From Rhabditophanes sp. KR3021 (lineage: Eukaryota > Nematoda > Chromadorea > Rhabditida > Alloionematidae), in NCBI GenBank assembly GCA_963281155.1, contig CAUJLY010000001.1, positions 5,456,001 to 5,520,000 of the forward strand: a DNA stretch of 64,000 bases, given 5' to 3'. Position 1 is the stretch's first letter, and each line of letters begins with the position of its first letter. Of this stretch, positions 1 to 12,100 are shown piece by piece. A model generated the notes under the pieces. The model did no database searches. It was not told where the DNA came from and was given only the letters and a program-made list of their open reading frames with translations. A program made the translations under genes and the position numbers.

Positions 1-683
1 CTCATTTTATTTTCAGGTATGTTCAAAGGCAGATAAACAATATAAAAACCAAAAAAGTTATTGGAAAATGAAAGATATAATTAAAAAAAGTAGAGATCTC
101 TACTTTTAAATCTAACATTCTTTCAATGATAAGTCTACCAATCTTTTGAGCACTAACAATAGAGAGGTTTGATTCGTTTAATACAAGATGCATAATTACT
201 CATACATTTTGATCGTCGATACCAAATATTAATAGTAGGCATTTGTGTAGGTGATTCCAATTAGCATTAATAATTTGGCAATTTCAGTCATCACCAGATC
301 CGTATCAGCTTGCTTTTTCATATCAGGAGCGGGAAAAGGAAGTTCCATATTCTGTTTCAGCAATTGTATTAGTCTTGTCCATCGGGTGATAACTTGCCTT
401 CCCTTTTAATAACAACACGTATTAATCTCATAAAAATAAGAATGAAATGGCAAAGCATCTTAAAGATGTGCTATAAGCTAGTTTTTAAGTCATATTGTCT
501 CACCTATCAAGTTTTATACAAAGCATCTTCAAATGTGCATACTAAAGCTTTAAAATTTGAGTGTTAACGCCATAATGATAACAATTAAAAGCAAAAGATT
601 TATCAAAAAATATAATCTAAAAATAGTAATCTCTACTTCTGGAGTAAACATCCTTTATTGATGACTGACCAATTGTTTGTTAG
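1..683 (-). mobile_element. Antisense element fragment in a truncated fucosidase intron
   Basis: This is the 3' part of an intron whose acceptor is the AG at 682-683. The window opens with a T-rich tract ending in CAG at 14-16, immediately followed by GTATG. That is the same acceptor-then-donor junction seen in seven other element-bearing introns here. On the minus strand around 230-390 a decayed coding-like stretch reads VMTEIAKLLMLIG. It resembles FRDMIKLLGVDLLNYS in the element inside the RMD gene at 46349-47511. No intact frame survives. Membership of the antisense element family is inferred from the junction and this short protein resemblance. Confidence 0.45.
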
Positions 684-3391
684 GTACCATTGGAAAAGTG
701 AAAATCCCGACCCTGTTGTTGTTGCTTACATGGAAAAGAATTATCCTAAAGATTTGACATACTTTGATTTTGCCAAAGACTTTAAGGCAATGGATTTCAA
801 CGCTTCCAATATTGCCGAGATTGTTCAAGCTACAGGAGCTAGGTACTTTGTTTTTACTTCCAAGCATCACGAAGGATTTACGATGTTTCCTTCCAAAACA
901 ACTTTTGGCTGGAATTCAGTTGACGTTGGCCCCAAAAGAGACATAGTTATGGAATTAAAAGTTGCTATTGAAGAAACTAAAGGAGTCAAATTTGGTTTAT
1001 ACTTTTCGTTGATGGCATGGTTTCACCAGTTATTCTTAAATGATGTAGCAATGAATAGGACTGATTATGTTGAGCAACAATCTTATCCTCAATTGCTTGA
1101 ATTAACGAACAAATACAAACCACAAATAATATGGTAACTTACACACATTTACACCACTTTTATTCATTTGCCTATTTAATTATTTACTTTTAGGAGTGAC
1201 GGTGATTGGGATCGAAGCGATACATATTGGAAAAGCAAAGAATTTCTAGCGTGGCTGTTTAACGACAGCCCTGTTTCCAAGGAAGTTGTTGTAAACGACC
1301 GTTGGGGCAGTGGTTGTATGGGAAAACACGGAGGTTTTCTTACCTTTGCAGACAACTACGACCCAGGTGTTTTGATTTTAAGAAAATGGGAAAATTGCGA
1401 CACTATCGATAAATACTCTTGGGCAAGTACATGCTTGTGTTTAACTTGACCAATTTGTGTATTTTAGGGATATAGAAAGTTAATGAGTTCTGAAGATGTT
1501 TCCGAGGTTAAAACGATAATCACATCATTAGTGAGAACTATAAGCTGCGGAGGAAATTATCTTTTAAATGTTGGTCCCGATAGCAATGGAAGATTAAGTC
1601 CTATTTTTGAAGACAGATTAAGGAAAGTGGGTGCTTGGGTTAAAAGGTTTGTTACAAATGCAAAATTGAAAAAGTTTATGAGAAGTCATGGAATGGTAAT
1701 ATCATTCGTTTTAAAAAATTCGTCTAGAATAAGATCCGCCACTTGACTTTTCATTTCGGAAAAAAGATAACATGCTTCGTCAGAAGACGGCTTTTCGGAG
1801 TCTGAGTTCGTGATCTGGCGTCAATTATAACACTCTGAATGTTTTCAGCCATTTTTTTTGAATTGTACCACATCCTTAAAACAATGATTTCTTTATTTTC
1901 CAATGTCTCATCAAACATAACTTTTTTGTCGTCAAAGAGGAGTTCCATTTCAATACCGGTCTTGAGACAATTTTTGAGAACATCCATTCTGCTATCAAAT
2001 TCTTGGTTTTGTCAACATAACGAATTCCATCCTTGAGAGTAGTTCAGGTCCATTTGTTGCGAACTACTCCCGGATCCATCATATGATAAATATGACAACC
2101 GTCTTTATTTACAACATAACTTTTGGTTTTAGCCAGTAAATTAATTGCAGTTTCAGTTTCGATTAATTGTTCCGCGAAATCCATTATTTTTTGCAACCTC
2201 TTCTTTTGTGTGCATTCAAAATAGTTTCATTAGCAAAATATCTTGCACAGTATAAACGTTAAAAGTAAGATTTCAAACTTGATTTCTTGAAATTTTGGTA
2301 CCGAGATTTCTTTGGTTTCATGATGACAGTTAATTTTCTAAAGGTACCCAATTCTTCCTTAAAAAATTGACCTATTAATTTGAATTACTCATGAGTGAAG
2401 AGGTTAAATAGTGAATCATTGTCAATACCTTCAGAAAGGTTAGTGTCATTCCCGACACTAAAAATTAAAGATTTCTCTTTGATTTTGCATAGTCGCTTGG
2501 ATGAATCGTCGGTGTATATCACTTTTACGTCTATATATGAATCAAGCACTATCCAGATTTCTTCATCCTTCCCATTCATGTCCAGCTTACGGAATATTAA
2601 TAAAGTAGCATCAGATTTATGTTTCCTAAGGTGTGCTTTTATGTTGGAAGTTTCACGATAATAGTACCTTTTGGTCTTGTTGCACATTACACAAATATAA
2701 TATGTGCCTTATAAAGCTTAAAGACTATATTCTTCACTTTCCCTCGATTTCCGAATCATCTTTTATATCAGAATCATCGTCTTCGGCAGTCTTTAACTCT
2801 TTATTTTTCTCATACTCCGAATCATCTCCTTTCTCAGATCCCAACTCCATTTCCTGAACTTCAGTATTAGTAAAGTTATATTGTATCTTGAATATGACCA
2901 TGACTCGTAAATAGCTTAGGCAAATATTTAAATTTAAAGGTATGGAGTCTTCAATTGAAGTTAGTGGAGTGTTTACTAAAGCAATAATTTAAAAATCAAA
3001 ACACGCAATCTTTTTTACTAAGATATCTAATTTACAATTAAGGAATTCACAAGGTATTTTCAAAACGACGTTCTGGAAACATCAAAATGATATTAAGAAC
3101 AAAAATGTTTGGTTTACAACAAAGAAATATTCAAATCAACTTTCTGCTCCCAAAACAAATACTGTTTTTGCTTTTGTATTAGATATTTCGGAAAGTTTAA
3201 TAATTGAAATGGGAAGTATTGAGTATCAAGCAACTACGAAAGCCAGTATTGTTGGATTGAAAGGATTTTCCCCTAAAGTTACTTTTGTCAAAGAATCTAA
3301 CCTAACAATTATAAATTTAAATGGAATCAGTTTTGACTTTCTATTCGAAGCTGGCAAACAAATTGTTATTAAATTTGTTTTTGTTAATTAA
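684..3391 (+). CDS. Alpha-L-fucosidase (GH29), 5' end outside the window
   Basis: This is a retaining glycosidase of family GH29, which removes alpha-L-fucose from glycans and is normally lysosomal or secreted. Exons 684-1133, 1194-1422, 1468-1646 and 3043-3391 join in frame to 401 residues plus stop. Visible GH29 landmarks are [33 protein letters not shown] and VVNDRWG, whose Asp is the usual nucleophile, then [11 protein letters not shown] and a C-terminal beta domain with FWKHQND and NTVFAFVLD. The signal peptide and first catalytic strands lie upstream. The second intron has a GC donor (GCAAGT at 1423). The last intron is 1.4 kb and holds an antisense element; the C-terminal exon beyond it is open and family-like, so the gene looks functional. 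Confidence 0.88.
1647..3042 (-). mobile_element. Antisense GIY-YIG-like element (group C) with zinc finger, in fucosidase intron
   Basis: This intron (GTTTGT...AAG) carries minus-strand coding-like sequence in broken frames. From its 5' end at the right it shows a finger, CVMC then HLRKH (about 2600-2710), of C2H2 or BED type. Next is a degenerate [11 protein letters not shown] stretch near 2025, a candidate second strand of a GIY-YIG domain. The C-terminal module [11 protein letters not shown] continues, after a frame change, into [10 protein letters not shown] (1740-1860). The QITNSDS module recurs in elements at 11555-12284 and 59401-61963. Frames are interrupted, so this copy is probably dead unless spliced. 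Function is inferred from the family comparison, not from one intact domain. Confidence 0.62.
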
Positions 3392-3691
3392 GCGTTATTC
3401 ACATCTCATTCCAAAGTAATACTTCTATACCCGTCAATATGTTAACCTGCTTTTCTACGTCCTTTTATATATTGAACAATATAAAAAGATATTTGACAAA
3501 TGTTTTATTCGACATTTGTATGTAAATTTAAACAGTAACAAGTCATTGTCAATCTTAGATATAATATAAAATTTAATGTTTAAAAATAATGTCTGAACTT
3601 TATATTTTATGTATGTATGCACTTTATATTTTACTTTATCTTGAAATTTATGTCTCAAATTTATCTTCCAAATTAATGTTGTGATTAAACT

Positions 3692-4102
3692 ACGCATAGG
3701 TATAGGTTTTGAGTTTGGACCTAAACCTAAAGTAAGATTTTTTTGCCGAACTTAAACTTAAACTTTAGTTTTTTCGTAGGCTAACTCTTAATCTGACCTA
3801 AGTTTAGCTTTAGGTATAGACCTTAGCCTGGCCTAAAATTTGGGTTTATGCGTAGGCTTAGTTGTGATTGTTGTTTTTAGAGGATATACAATCAATCATA
3901 CATTAAATGATTCACACAAATCCGAGAACGGTATTTATTTTGATTAATAAGATAATTTTTGTAATGCAAATATTTCTGTACCGGTTAATAGAAAGTTATT
4001 ATCCGGGAAGCAGCGTATAAATATATTTAAATCAGTGAATAAATGAAATTTAAAGAGAATATGCGTTAATTATAATGCTGGAAGATCTATAGAGTTATAG
4101 AT
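3692..4102. other. Intergenic, convergent gene ends; T/A-rich with CTAA/TTAGG-like words
   Basis: This lies between the 3' ends of the convergent fucosidase and cystathionine gamma-lyase genes. Positions 3700-3870 are rich in imperfect CCTAAA, TTAGG and TAGGCTTA words on both strands, without a regular period. No coding region is evident. Confidence 0.4.
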
Positions 4103-6898
4103 TTACAAAGATGGAATAGCATTTCTAAGAGCTTGTTCGATGTCAGCAATAAGATCCTCAACGTCTTCGCAACCAACAGAAATTCTGATGAGACTGTCTG
4201 AAATTCCGAGGACTTCTCTTTCCTCAGCGGGAACAGAAGCATGAGTCATGACAGATGGAAGTTCAGCCAAAGATTCATATCCTCCAAGAGATTCGGCTAG
4301 GGTGAATACTTTGAGGGAAGACAAGAAGGTATTGGATTCTTCAAGTTCCCCCTTCAGATAGAAAGAAATCATGCCTGAAATTTAGGTAGAGTATTACTAA
4401 TTGTTGTGTGGAGTTTAAATTATGTTTATTATCAATTTTGTTATGTGTATTTTGTAGTGTCTTAAAACTTAAGCCCCAAAGATACTTTGCGCTAACTACT
4501 CAAGATGGTTTTATCCTTCAAACTATTGTCTCGAGATGAATGTAGCAACCAAAGAGTTGGAAGATAATCTTGAGTACTTTGGCGATCAAATTAAAAGCGT
4601 CGACCATGGTGAAAACACCACCGAGGAAGTCTACAAGCTATCACCAGAGAATGGTAAATTAATTGACCAACTTTTGGTTGAAAAGATGTTTGAAATCAAA
4701 AATGCTATTACTACTTGTTTTGTTGTCTATTTTATATATTTTTGTCCCCAATAAATACCTGACATGCCGCGTCCACGCGTTTGCTTCTTGTGAATATCGT
4801 GTTGAGGATGAGATGCAAGTCCTGGGTACAAGACCTTGACGACTCTTGGATTAGCTTCCAAATACTTGGCGACAGCGAGTCCGTTTTCACCGTGACATTT
4901 CATTCTCAAGTGAAGAGTCTTAAGACCTCTGTTGACTAAAGCACAGTCAAATGGTGAAGGAATTGCTCCGCAAAAGAGTTGCATTTTAAAGAGATGGTCC
5001 ATGATTTTCTCATCATTAGTAATGCAGCACCCCATAACAACATCGGAATGTCCGTTGAGGTATTTGGTGATTGAGTGAAGAACAACGGTGGCTCCTAATT
5101 CCAATGGTCTTTGGAAATATGGGGTCATGAAGGTAGAATCAACGACGATGATGATGTCTTGATTGTATTCTCTGACTATCTTGGATACTTCCACAATATC
5201 CACAACTTTGAGTAATGGATTTGATGGGGTTTCAAACCAAACCATTTTGGTCGTTTCATTTAAAGCACTCTTAAGGGCATCATAGTTGGTCAAATCAACC
5301 ATTGAAATCTTGATCCCGTGATTTGGTTCAGACACTTTTCTGAAATAACGTATTTAAATAAACCTAATAAATATACCCCATAAATTGGTTTTGGTGTACT
5401 CAATAAGTAATAAATCGACTACTTCCGTGTTTTAACGGCCCCATGAGTGGTCCAGATCATAAAATATGATAATTCTAATAAATTTCTACTTAAAATAATC
5501 TCATTTTAAGCTAAAATAAATGATATTTAAAAAAATGTTTATGGCCCTAGATCAATTTTTCTATCTGGAACCTCTAGTATCAAACCCCGCGCAGTACCTG
5601 AAATAACGTTGAGTACCTAAAAATATTTAAAATTGATCAAAAAGAGATTAAATATAAACTGCTTACCTCCATAAACATCGTCAGAGCAAATAATTTGGTC
5701 TCCGCTTTTCAAGATGTTGGCCATTGACATAGTTGCACCTAATCCACTAGAATAGCAGAAAGCTTTCTTTCCTCCTTCGAGTCCAGCGAGACATTCTTGT
5801 AAAGCATCTCTAGATGGGTTTCCGGCTCTGGAGTAGTCGTGACCAATTGGCTCACCTGGTCTGAGTTGCTTGAAGGTAGTAGAAATGGAAATTGGTGGAA
5901 CTACGGGGTTCATATGATTCTTTTCTAGAGAAAGACTGATTAAATGTGCTCATTTTTGATTTTAAATATAATTATTTTGTGTATTTTGTGAAGTATTTAT
6001 GTCACCTGCGACATTTCAATTTTTTGATACTATTTAGAATACAAAATTCGAATAAAATGTCGTTTTAAGAAAATGTTAATTGAAAGAGCATTTATGTTCA
6101 ATGTTTAAATTAGCTTCGTCGTTATAAATACATATTTATATCCCTCAAACTTAAAAGGTAGATATGAGACGTCCAAATGGCTATGGAGGCCTCAAAAAGA
6201 AGTCAACCCCAGAAATAAGTACACAATATGGCAAGAAGTTATTGCAGCATGTAAGTTCCCAACCATTAAACGTTCAGACTTGGAGGTAGATATTCAAACA
6301 TTTTCAAGACTTGCAACTTTAGAACTTCCTCAATTAGCTCCAGAAGATGTTAAAAATGCAGTTGTCTCATGTTAAGTTGTAGCTAAAGGTAAAAGAAGAA
6401 CTAAAGAATGTAAAGTTCCGCGATACTGCTGAGCATGAACAAAATGTGTATGTCTTACTTGATCTGCCCTTGGATATAAATGCTAAGATGCTAACTTTGA
6501 CCAATTTGTGAGATCAATTTTCCATTGTGGTGTTACTGACAACATAAAAAGGAGACCTAATAAGCATCATTCAGTAGCTAAACGCCGATATTCCAAACAC
6601 ATTCTCTAAATGCTACGGATGCAATAGTTATGGATATCTTAAATTATAAAAGACAGATGATGGCAGTTTATCTTGATGGCTTGTCTAATAATGGAGCTCT
6701 TTCCCTCGAATAATATCTTGTCTACTTTTAGTATTTCTTCCCTTTTCTAATAAAATTTTAAAATTCAGTATTCTTTTTGACTGTTTTAAAAATTACCTAA
6801 AATAAAAATAAAATTAGTTAAGGAAATGAAGGGAATCAAAAACCTGGTTCTTGTCCGACATGAATAGCAATTGTTCCAAATCCGCCTGGTGGAGCCAT
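4103..6898 (-). CDS. CTH: Cystathionine gamma-lyase (PLP enzyme), 5 exons
   Basis: This is a cytosolic PLP-dependent lyase of the Cys/Met metabolism family. It converts cystathionine to cysteine, 2-oxobutyrate and ammonia in transsulfuration. Exons (minus strand) 6898-6844, 5924-5667, 5616-5598, 5339-4759 and 4374-4103 join in frame to 394 residues, the usual size. Landmarks are HVGQEP at the start, PPISISTTFKQ, YSRAGNPS, YSSGLGA, DDVYGGTQRYFR, the PLP-lysine motif SITKYLNGH, and a C-terminal SLGGYESL and RISVGCED. The third exon is only 19 nt. Three of the four introns are unusual: two hold antisense element sequence and one is flanked by a 12-bp direct repeat. Cystathionine beta-lyase is less likely in an animal. 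Confidence 0.92.
4375..4758 (+). mobile_element. Truncated antisense element (group A C-terminus) in CTH intron 4
   Basis: This intron is in the minus-strand CTH gene. On the plus strand, 4536-4730 encodes VATKELEDNLEYFGDQIKSV followed by an acidic tail ending LLVEKMFEIK. It aligns with the C-terminus of the ORF at 17462-18100 (VKTKELAENVEFILIERFQQ, then LLTKQMFDLQ in the next frame). Only the C-terminal part of the element remains and the upstream reading is interrupted by stops. The host donor is TCAG|GTATTT, with no extra mini-intron, as in the other group A copies. Confidence 0.55.
5340..5597 (-). repeat. 258-bp intron flanked by a 12-bp direct repeat
   Basis: The CTH intron between the 19-nt exon 3 and exon 4 has the 12-mer ACGTTATTTCAG (host sense) at both edges. 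One copy is the last 12 nt of exon 3 (5598-5609) and the other the last 12 nt of the intron (5340-5351). The repeat ends in CAG, so the duplicate provides the 3' splice site. The interior starts GTACTG and shows no coding potential. This is the pattern expected of an intron created by insertion with target-site duplication; the inserted sequence is not recognised. Confidence 0.7.
5598..5616 (-). other. 19-nt micro-exon of CTH
   Basis: This exon encodes the end of the YGG-TQRYFR segment and is bounded by AG upstream and GT downstream on the minus strand. It is needed for frame, since phase 1 enters and phase 2 leaves. Its last 12 nt are duplicated at the far end of the following intron. Confidence 0.8.
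5925..6796 (+). mobile_element. Decayed antisense element (group B) in CTH intron 1
   Basis: This copy lies on the plus strand inside intron 1 of the minus-strand CTH gene. A degraded reading starts near 6164 with NGYGGLKKKSTPEI and continues to VYVLLDLPLDINAKMLT (6440-6500) and, after a frame change, RSIFHCGVTDN (6510-6545). This matches the copy in SF1 intron 1, which has VYALLDIPFHIDAKKLTFDQ then LIFYCGVSGD. A 26-nt identical block is shared between 6179-6204 and 57665-57690 (opposite strands). The LLD...IF.CG arrangement is that of a LEM-3-like GIY-YIG domain. Stops and shifts make it a pseudogene. Its right boundary is the GTAATT donor at 6791-6796. Confidence 0.72.
6797..6843 (-). other. 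47-nt mini-intron abutting the element: AG|GTAA ratchet junction
   Basis: In CTH sense the exon ends CCAG and is followed by GTTTTTG, then CCTTAACTAATTTT, a T-rich tract and TTTTAG, and immediately GTAATTTTTAAAAC. The segment from CTAATTTT through TTTTAG into GTAATTTTTAAAACA is closely repeated in SF1 intron 1 (56166-56205) and in the RMD gene (about 49630-49670). The branch-site/acceptor/donor block therefore seems to travel with the element. Confidence 0.65.
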
Positions 6899-7498
6899 CT
6901 TTAATAAGTTATTGAAATATAATCTGAAAATGAAATAAATGTATTAGATAAAATTGTTAAAAGTCAAACTGAATACGTATAATATTTGTTATGTCTGTTG
7001 ATACGTCTATTGATAGATATTAAAATACGTCAACTCAAGTCAAAATGTAAGAGTGCTAGTATGCATTTTTTGTTAGAATCAAATCATAGAAGGAGTGAGT
7101 GAGATGAATTAATTAAAATATTATAACCCCTCTTTATAACCTCTAACTCCACGCCTACAAAATATTGTTAAGGATGATGCAATTCTGACCAGCCTAGATC
7201 ATCCTCTATTTAATCTACATATCAACAGAAAGGGATAACTATTAAGAAGGATAGTGGGCGTGTTTTGTGATAGCATGAGTATAGGTACATCTTAAATAGA
7301 ATGATGATGAAAATCTAATTTGCATTTTAGATTGAACAACCAAAGTAGTTTCAAAAAGCCACCAACGATATCAATAGAGGAACACAGTTATAAGAATTTT
7401 TTAAATATAGCTACATAACCAATACAAAGTAACGACAAAGGGAAACTCAAATAACAACAAATCATAATTATACTTGTATCGTCTCAAAATAATTAAAT

Positions 7499-7575
7499 TT
7501 AATATAAAATAATGTAAAATAATATAAAATAATGTAAAATAATATGAAATAATGTAAATAATATAAAATAATGTG
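7499..7575. repeat. AT-rich tandem repeat, period about 20 bp
   Basis: Close copies of AATATAAAATAATGTAAA occur nearly four times in a row, with small losses in the third and fourth units. It is a simple satellite-like array without coding sense. Confidence 0.75.
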
Positions 7576-9170
7576 TCAAAAGAATTAATATCTCTTGAGT
7601 ATTTTTTACTTGATTTGCTGTATAAATTGTCTGACTATGAATTAACAAAGAAAAAATTACATCATTACAAGGCAAATGAATAATAATTTTGAAAAATTGA
7701 TGTTTTATATGATAATTAATATCAATAATACTAATATAATCGAATATTTCTATTAATAACATTGTACAGTTGGTCGTAACAAATTACGAATCAAAAAATC
7801 GTAACGCTTTTTTTATTATATTTATTAATCATCAAAAATTCCAAATTTATCACGTTTTTCTTGCAACACGATAATAAACTAATACAATAATTGGATATCC
7901 TTTTGCTTGACAAGTCATTTCAAATTTACTTGTACTATAATCAGTTCAATAATCGGATTTGACCAAATATCAATCGACTTATTTTAGATTACTTCAATTT
8001 TTTAATATAAATTTAACTATTTTAAACTAATTCATCTAATTCTTATTGTATGTCAAATGCACACAGGTTATCTTTTGATCTAATGAAAGCAAAACGTGCT
8101 TGTCACATTTAACTACACATGTTTCAGTGAAAAGATAAAATGATAAGGCATAAAATATACAATAAGAATTAAAGAATAAATAGATTGTCTTTGACTGGAA
8201 ATTTTTGATCAAAATGTATCAGCTTATCACCTCAACTATTTATTTATTGCTAGAATGGCCTTTAACATTTGTGAAAATATTTTACCATGGTTGTTTTAGT
8301 TATCATCTATTTAAATCTTTATTTAATGCTTTCTTAACGACACAAAAGTTGATTTAAATAAAGATAAAATGATTTTTAAAAATCAGCAACCTTTCTTTTC
8401 GACAGAATTTGTCATGGACAATTTATTTACGTTAAAAAAAGTTATTTTTAGATACAGCGATAAAATGGTTAGAAAGGGCAAATATACAAGGAACATTTTA
8501 TGTACAAAAATTACTAAGTACTACCAAAGTGGCACAGATTCCGTACAAAATGGACAAATATCAAAAACGAGGTTAAATTTTAAATAATAGTTGTTTTAAA
8601 GTCTTTGCAGTTGATATTTTCTTTATGCCAGAATGTGTCTCTCTTTTTTGCATTTAATATTTTAGTCTTTTCCTCATTATATAATCATATCTCTTTCCAA
8701 AAATTGTTTCTTCGTTTGAGTAAGTTTGCACTTTTGTTTAAAGAGAGTTTAGAGAGTGAGAGTAACGAGTGTGAAATGATAATATCACACAATCAATACA
8801 AACGAGTAAACCTACAATAAACAGTTAAATCTTTTACCACAATGACCATTGACTTAGGGAATGTGAGATATCATCAATGCAAACCATAATTGGAAATAAT
8901 GATCAAACAAAGCAATCTATACACTTTTATCACCGGTTACTTCGTTCATCAAAATAAAGAGCTATGTTTCCGTATTGACCCATTAACTTCTAAACACAGT
9001 GATTTTGCAGCTGTGATAACGTGTACAAAAGTTCTATCACGACAAATATACTTTTGTCTGTTTAGGAACCACTAAATTAATCGACTCTATTCAAATCGCT
9101 TGATCTTTTGGTATAATAATACAGCAAATATTTATAATTTTAATATTTTAAACATTATTTTAAATTTTAT

Positions 9171-9181
9171 TGTTTTAGATC
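9171..9181 (+). promoter_or_regulatory. Candidate trans-splice acceptor before DDX19 ATG
   Basis: TTTTAG ends three bases before the ATG at 9182, after a T-rich run. An acceptor with almost no leader is typical of spliced-leader addition in nematodes. A comparable CAG lies four bases before the Rieske start at 43683, and a TATAG twelve bases before the SF1 start at 56022. An upstream non-coding exon is the alternative. Confidence 0.45.
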
Positions 9182-12100
9182 ATGTCAGATGAACCTGAAA
9201 ATCGTATGTTTAAAGTATTAAGATTACTTTACAAAAATTTTAGCCATGTCAAAGGAAGAAATATCTCTTCTAAATAAGGTATTAAATCACAAACTGGAAG
9301 AATTAAGAAAGGGGACAGTCGAGGTTAGCTTTCAACAACAAAATCCAGATTCACCATTGTATTCTGTTGATAATTTTTACTCATTGAGATTGTAAGTGGT
9401 TACTCTCCAAAATATAATACAAATTACGTGTTTATAGAAAGAATGAATTACTTGAGCGATTGGCCGAATTAGGCTTTTTGATGCCCTCAAACATCGTATG
9501 TTTAAAATGAATTTATCAATTAAAAGAAATGTAAAATAAGAATATATTATTTATGATTTGATTTGGCCTTTTTGTTCTTAAAATTTTCATCATGCCTAGC
9601 TTTAAATTCCTCCTCAGATAACTTTGGTCTTTTATATTACTGGCATTTTTACATTCCAATCGTCCAAATCTGTTTCTTGATCTTCAAGAGACAAAATGGT
9701 TTTGTTTTTCTCTTAACCCACTTTCTAAATCATCTTTTGTGGCGTCTTCAATTAATTCTTTATCTCTTTTTCTATGTTTCAGCTGATTCATTTTCTTATT
9801 AGCAAAAGTGTCGTGGTAGGTACTAACCAAATACATTTGAACTCCGACAGCCTTGCCTGACTCAAACAAAGCATTACCCTTCTGATGTCTTTCAACTTCA
9901 GTCATGTTTTTGTATTCATCTGGTGCTGACTCTACCATTTTGAATTCAATGTTGCAATCTACCCCATCATTTACAACGCAGTAGCATTTGAAAAGAACGG
10001 CCCCAATACTAATGTCTTGTCTTTCAAAAGCATAAACATACTAACCACCATTAGCAATCAAGTCTTTTATAGCAGCTTCGGCCAACAACTTCTTTTGTTT
10101 CTTCGTTAACACATCCAAATACCCGAAAGATTCACCTGTCATAGCGTTTTGACATTCACCAGTATCTAAATAATTGTTATTTAATTTACTTACCTTTAAT
10201 TTGAGTGAGAATCAATTCCTCATTTGGTCTGGAACAATTCAAGTTGCAACAAAATATCTTGAGTTTGATTCTTCAATAAAGATATCGTTTGGGTATCCTT
10301 TACTGATAGAACTTGGTCGCCATTCATTTCTAACACAAACATGTACATTGCTGCAATTGAACAAACTAGCTTTCGATGATCCGTGGTAAAATGCTTCTTC
10401 AAATGAAAACATGGTTCAAGGTACCTTGCTTTATCTATGACTTCCTCCAAAGTAGCGTATGAACCAAGTTCTGTGAAATAGTAATTGCAAGGCGGCATCT
10501 CCACTTCCCTATCATAAATTCTTGTACCGATTTCGCAAAGAAGTGCATACTTTTGATAAAATATTCATCTTAGATTGACAAATTTGCTATAAATTTAAAA
10601 TTAAATCATCCTAAATTTCTTGAAATGACTTCATTAATACAACGTTACTTAATAACACATTTTTCAGCAAGCAACCGCCCTCCCTTTGTTACTCATGGAA
10701 CCACCAACAAATTTAATAGCTCAATCCCAATCTGGAACAGGTAAGACAAACTTTATTAGCCAGAAATGATGCAAATATAGTAAACACTCATGAAACATAA
10801 TAGACATATTAATATTTCAAAACTAAATGACCTTTTTTAAAAATCACTTAAGATCAATTTTGTGACTTCTAAATTCATTTACTTCATTCATAATACAGAA
10901 TCTCGAGACAGCTTACCAGAATCGCAGTTGATAATTGGCCCACAGAGAGCATTGATAACAATAAATTTAGTGTTTTCGATATCTCCTTTAATGGAGCTGA
11001 CATAATATTTCGGATGTCTTTATGAGGTTGATTGAAATCTTGATGCACTTACTACCCCAGTAGCTTTAAAGATGGTTCATCATGATTGTTCGTCTGTTCA
11101 GCTGGGTAAAACAGAACAAATATTATTAAAAATGGTAAACATTCCCTAATTTGATAGTTAATTATCATATCTGTTTTTCCGTGAGTCTTGAGGTCGTAAT
11201 AATTAATAAGCTTTTCTGACAGTAAATAATAACACTTAAATTGAGTTGATTAGAAATACAAAAATAGTTGAAAAAGGATGCAAAATATTACAAAAAATGT
11301 ACAAAAAAGTAATTAAATGTAAATGATAATAGCTTTATTCAAATTTAAAAAATACAGTTGGAATAGAATCTCATCTAACAACTAAAACTAAAATCTGATC
11401 TTCAAATTAATATATTTGCTTCCAGGTAAAACAGCTACATTTGTATTGACTATGTTGCATAAAGTGGATGTTACCAAAAATTACCCACAATGTCTTTGTA
11501 TGGCTCCAACATTGGAACTGGCCAAACAAATTGGAGAAGTAATTCAATCTTTAGGTAACCACAGGAAAAGAGACTTTATTAATTAAAAATATAAAAAAGA
11601 CTAATACTTTAAAGCATATTGAATGGGTGCACAAACAGAAAATCTTTATAATCATTTCAGCGACTTGTCCGTTATTGTCTGGATCCATGTAGCTGACACA
11701 TTGTATAGATGGCTTGTCTGAATCAGAATTAGTAATCTGGTCACGAAGAGCATTCAATATTTTCAGCACTCTTTTTAGAGAGGTAAGTCTTTTTGATGAC
11801 TGTTAATTAACATAGACTGGAGCTCCGTCAGAGGAGAGGTCTTATTGAAGATAGAAATAACCTTTTCCTGGGATTAACCAACTTCCTTAGCAGCATCTAA
11901 AATAAATAAGATACAATAATATGAGTTGAAACAGCCAATAGCAATATCTTTTTCACTTGGACAAAACGTTAAACTCCTATCATGATTGCACGTTCTGATT
12001 ACTTCCACCGCCTGGATACTTGTACTAGTAACTAGTTTTATAGACCATCAACTCTTCTTTTAGTTTCTTCCTTGTTTATAATAATAAACACCTATTTGAG

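Larger units (their letters stand above)
6899..9181. other. 2.3-kb intergenic region between divergent CTH and DDX19
   Basis: This should contain the promoters of both divergent genes. It is very AT-rich. Apart from a tandem repeat at 7499-7575 I see no coding region, RNA gene or mobile element. Short open frames at 8369-9075 have biased composition and no family resemblance. Confidence 0.5.

Noticed and set aside
3700..3870. Interstitial telomere-like array (TTAGGC words)
   Set aside because: Words such as CCTAAA and TAGGCTTA occur but without regular period or exact hexamer repeats.
8369..9075. Plus-strand short ORFs as a gene
   Set aside because: Low-complexity AT-rich translation, no family resemblance, no splice structure linking them.
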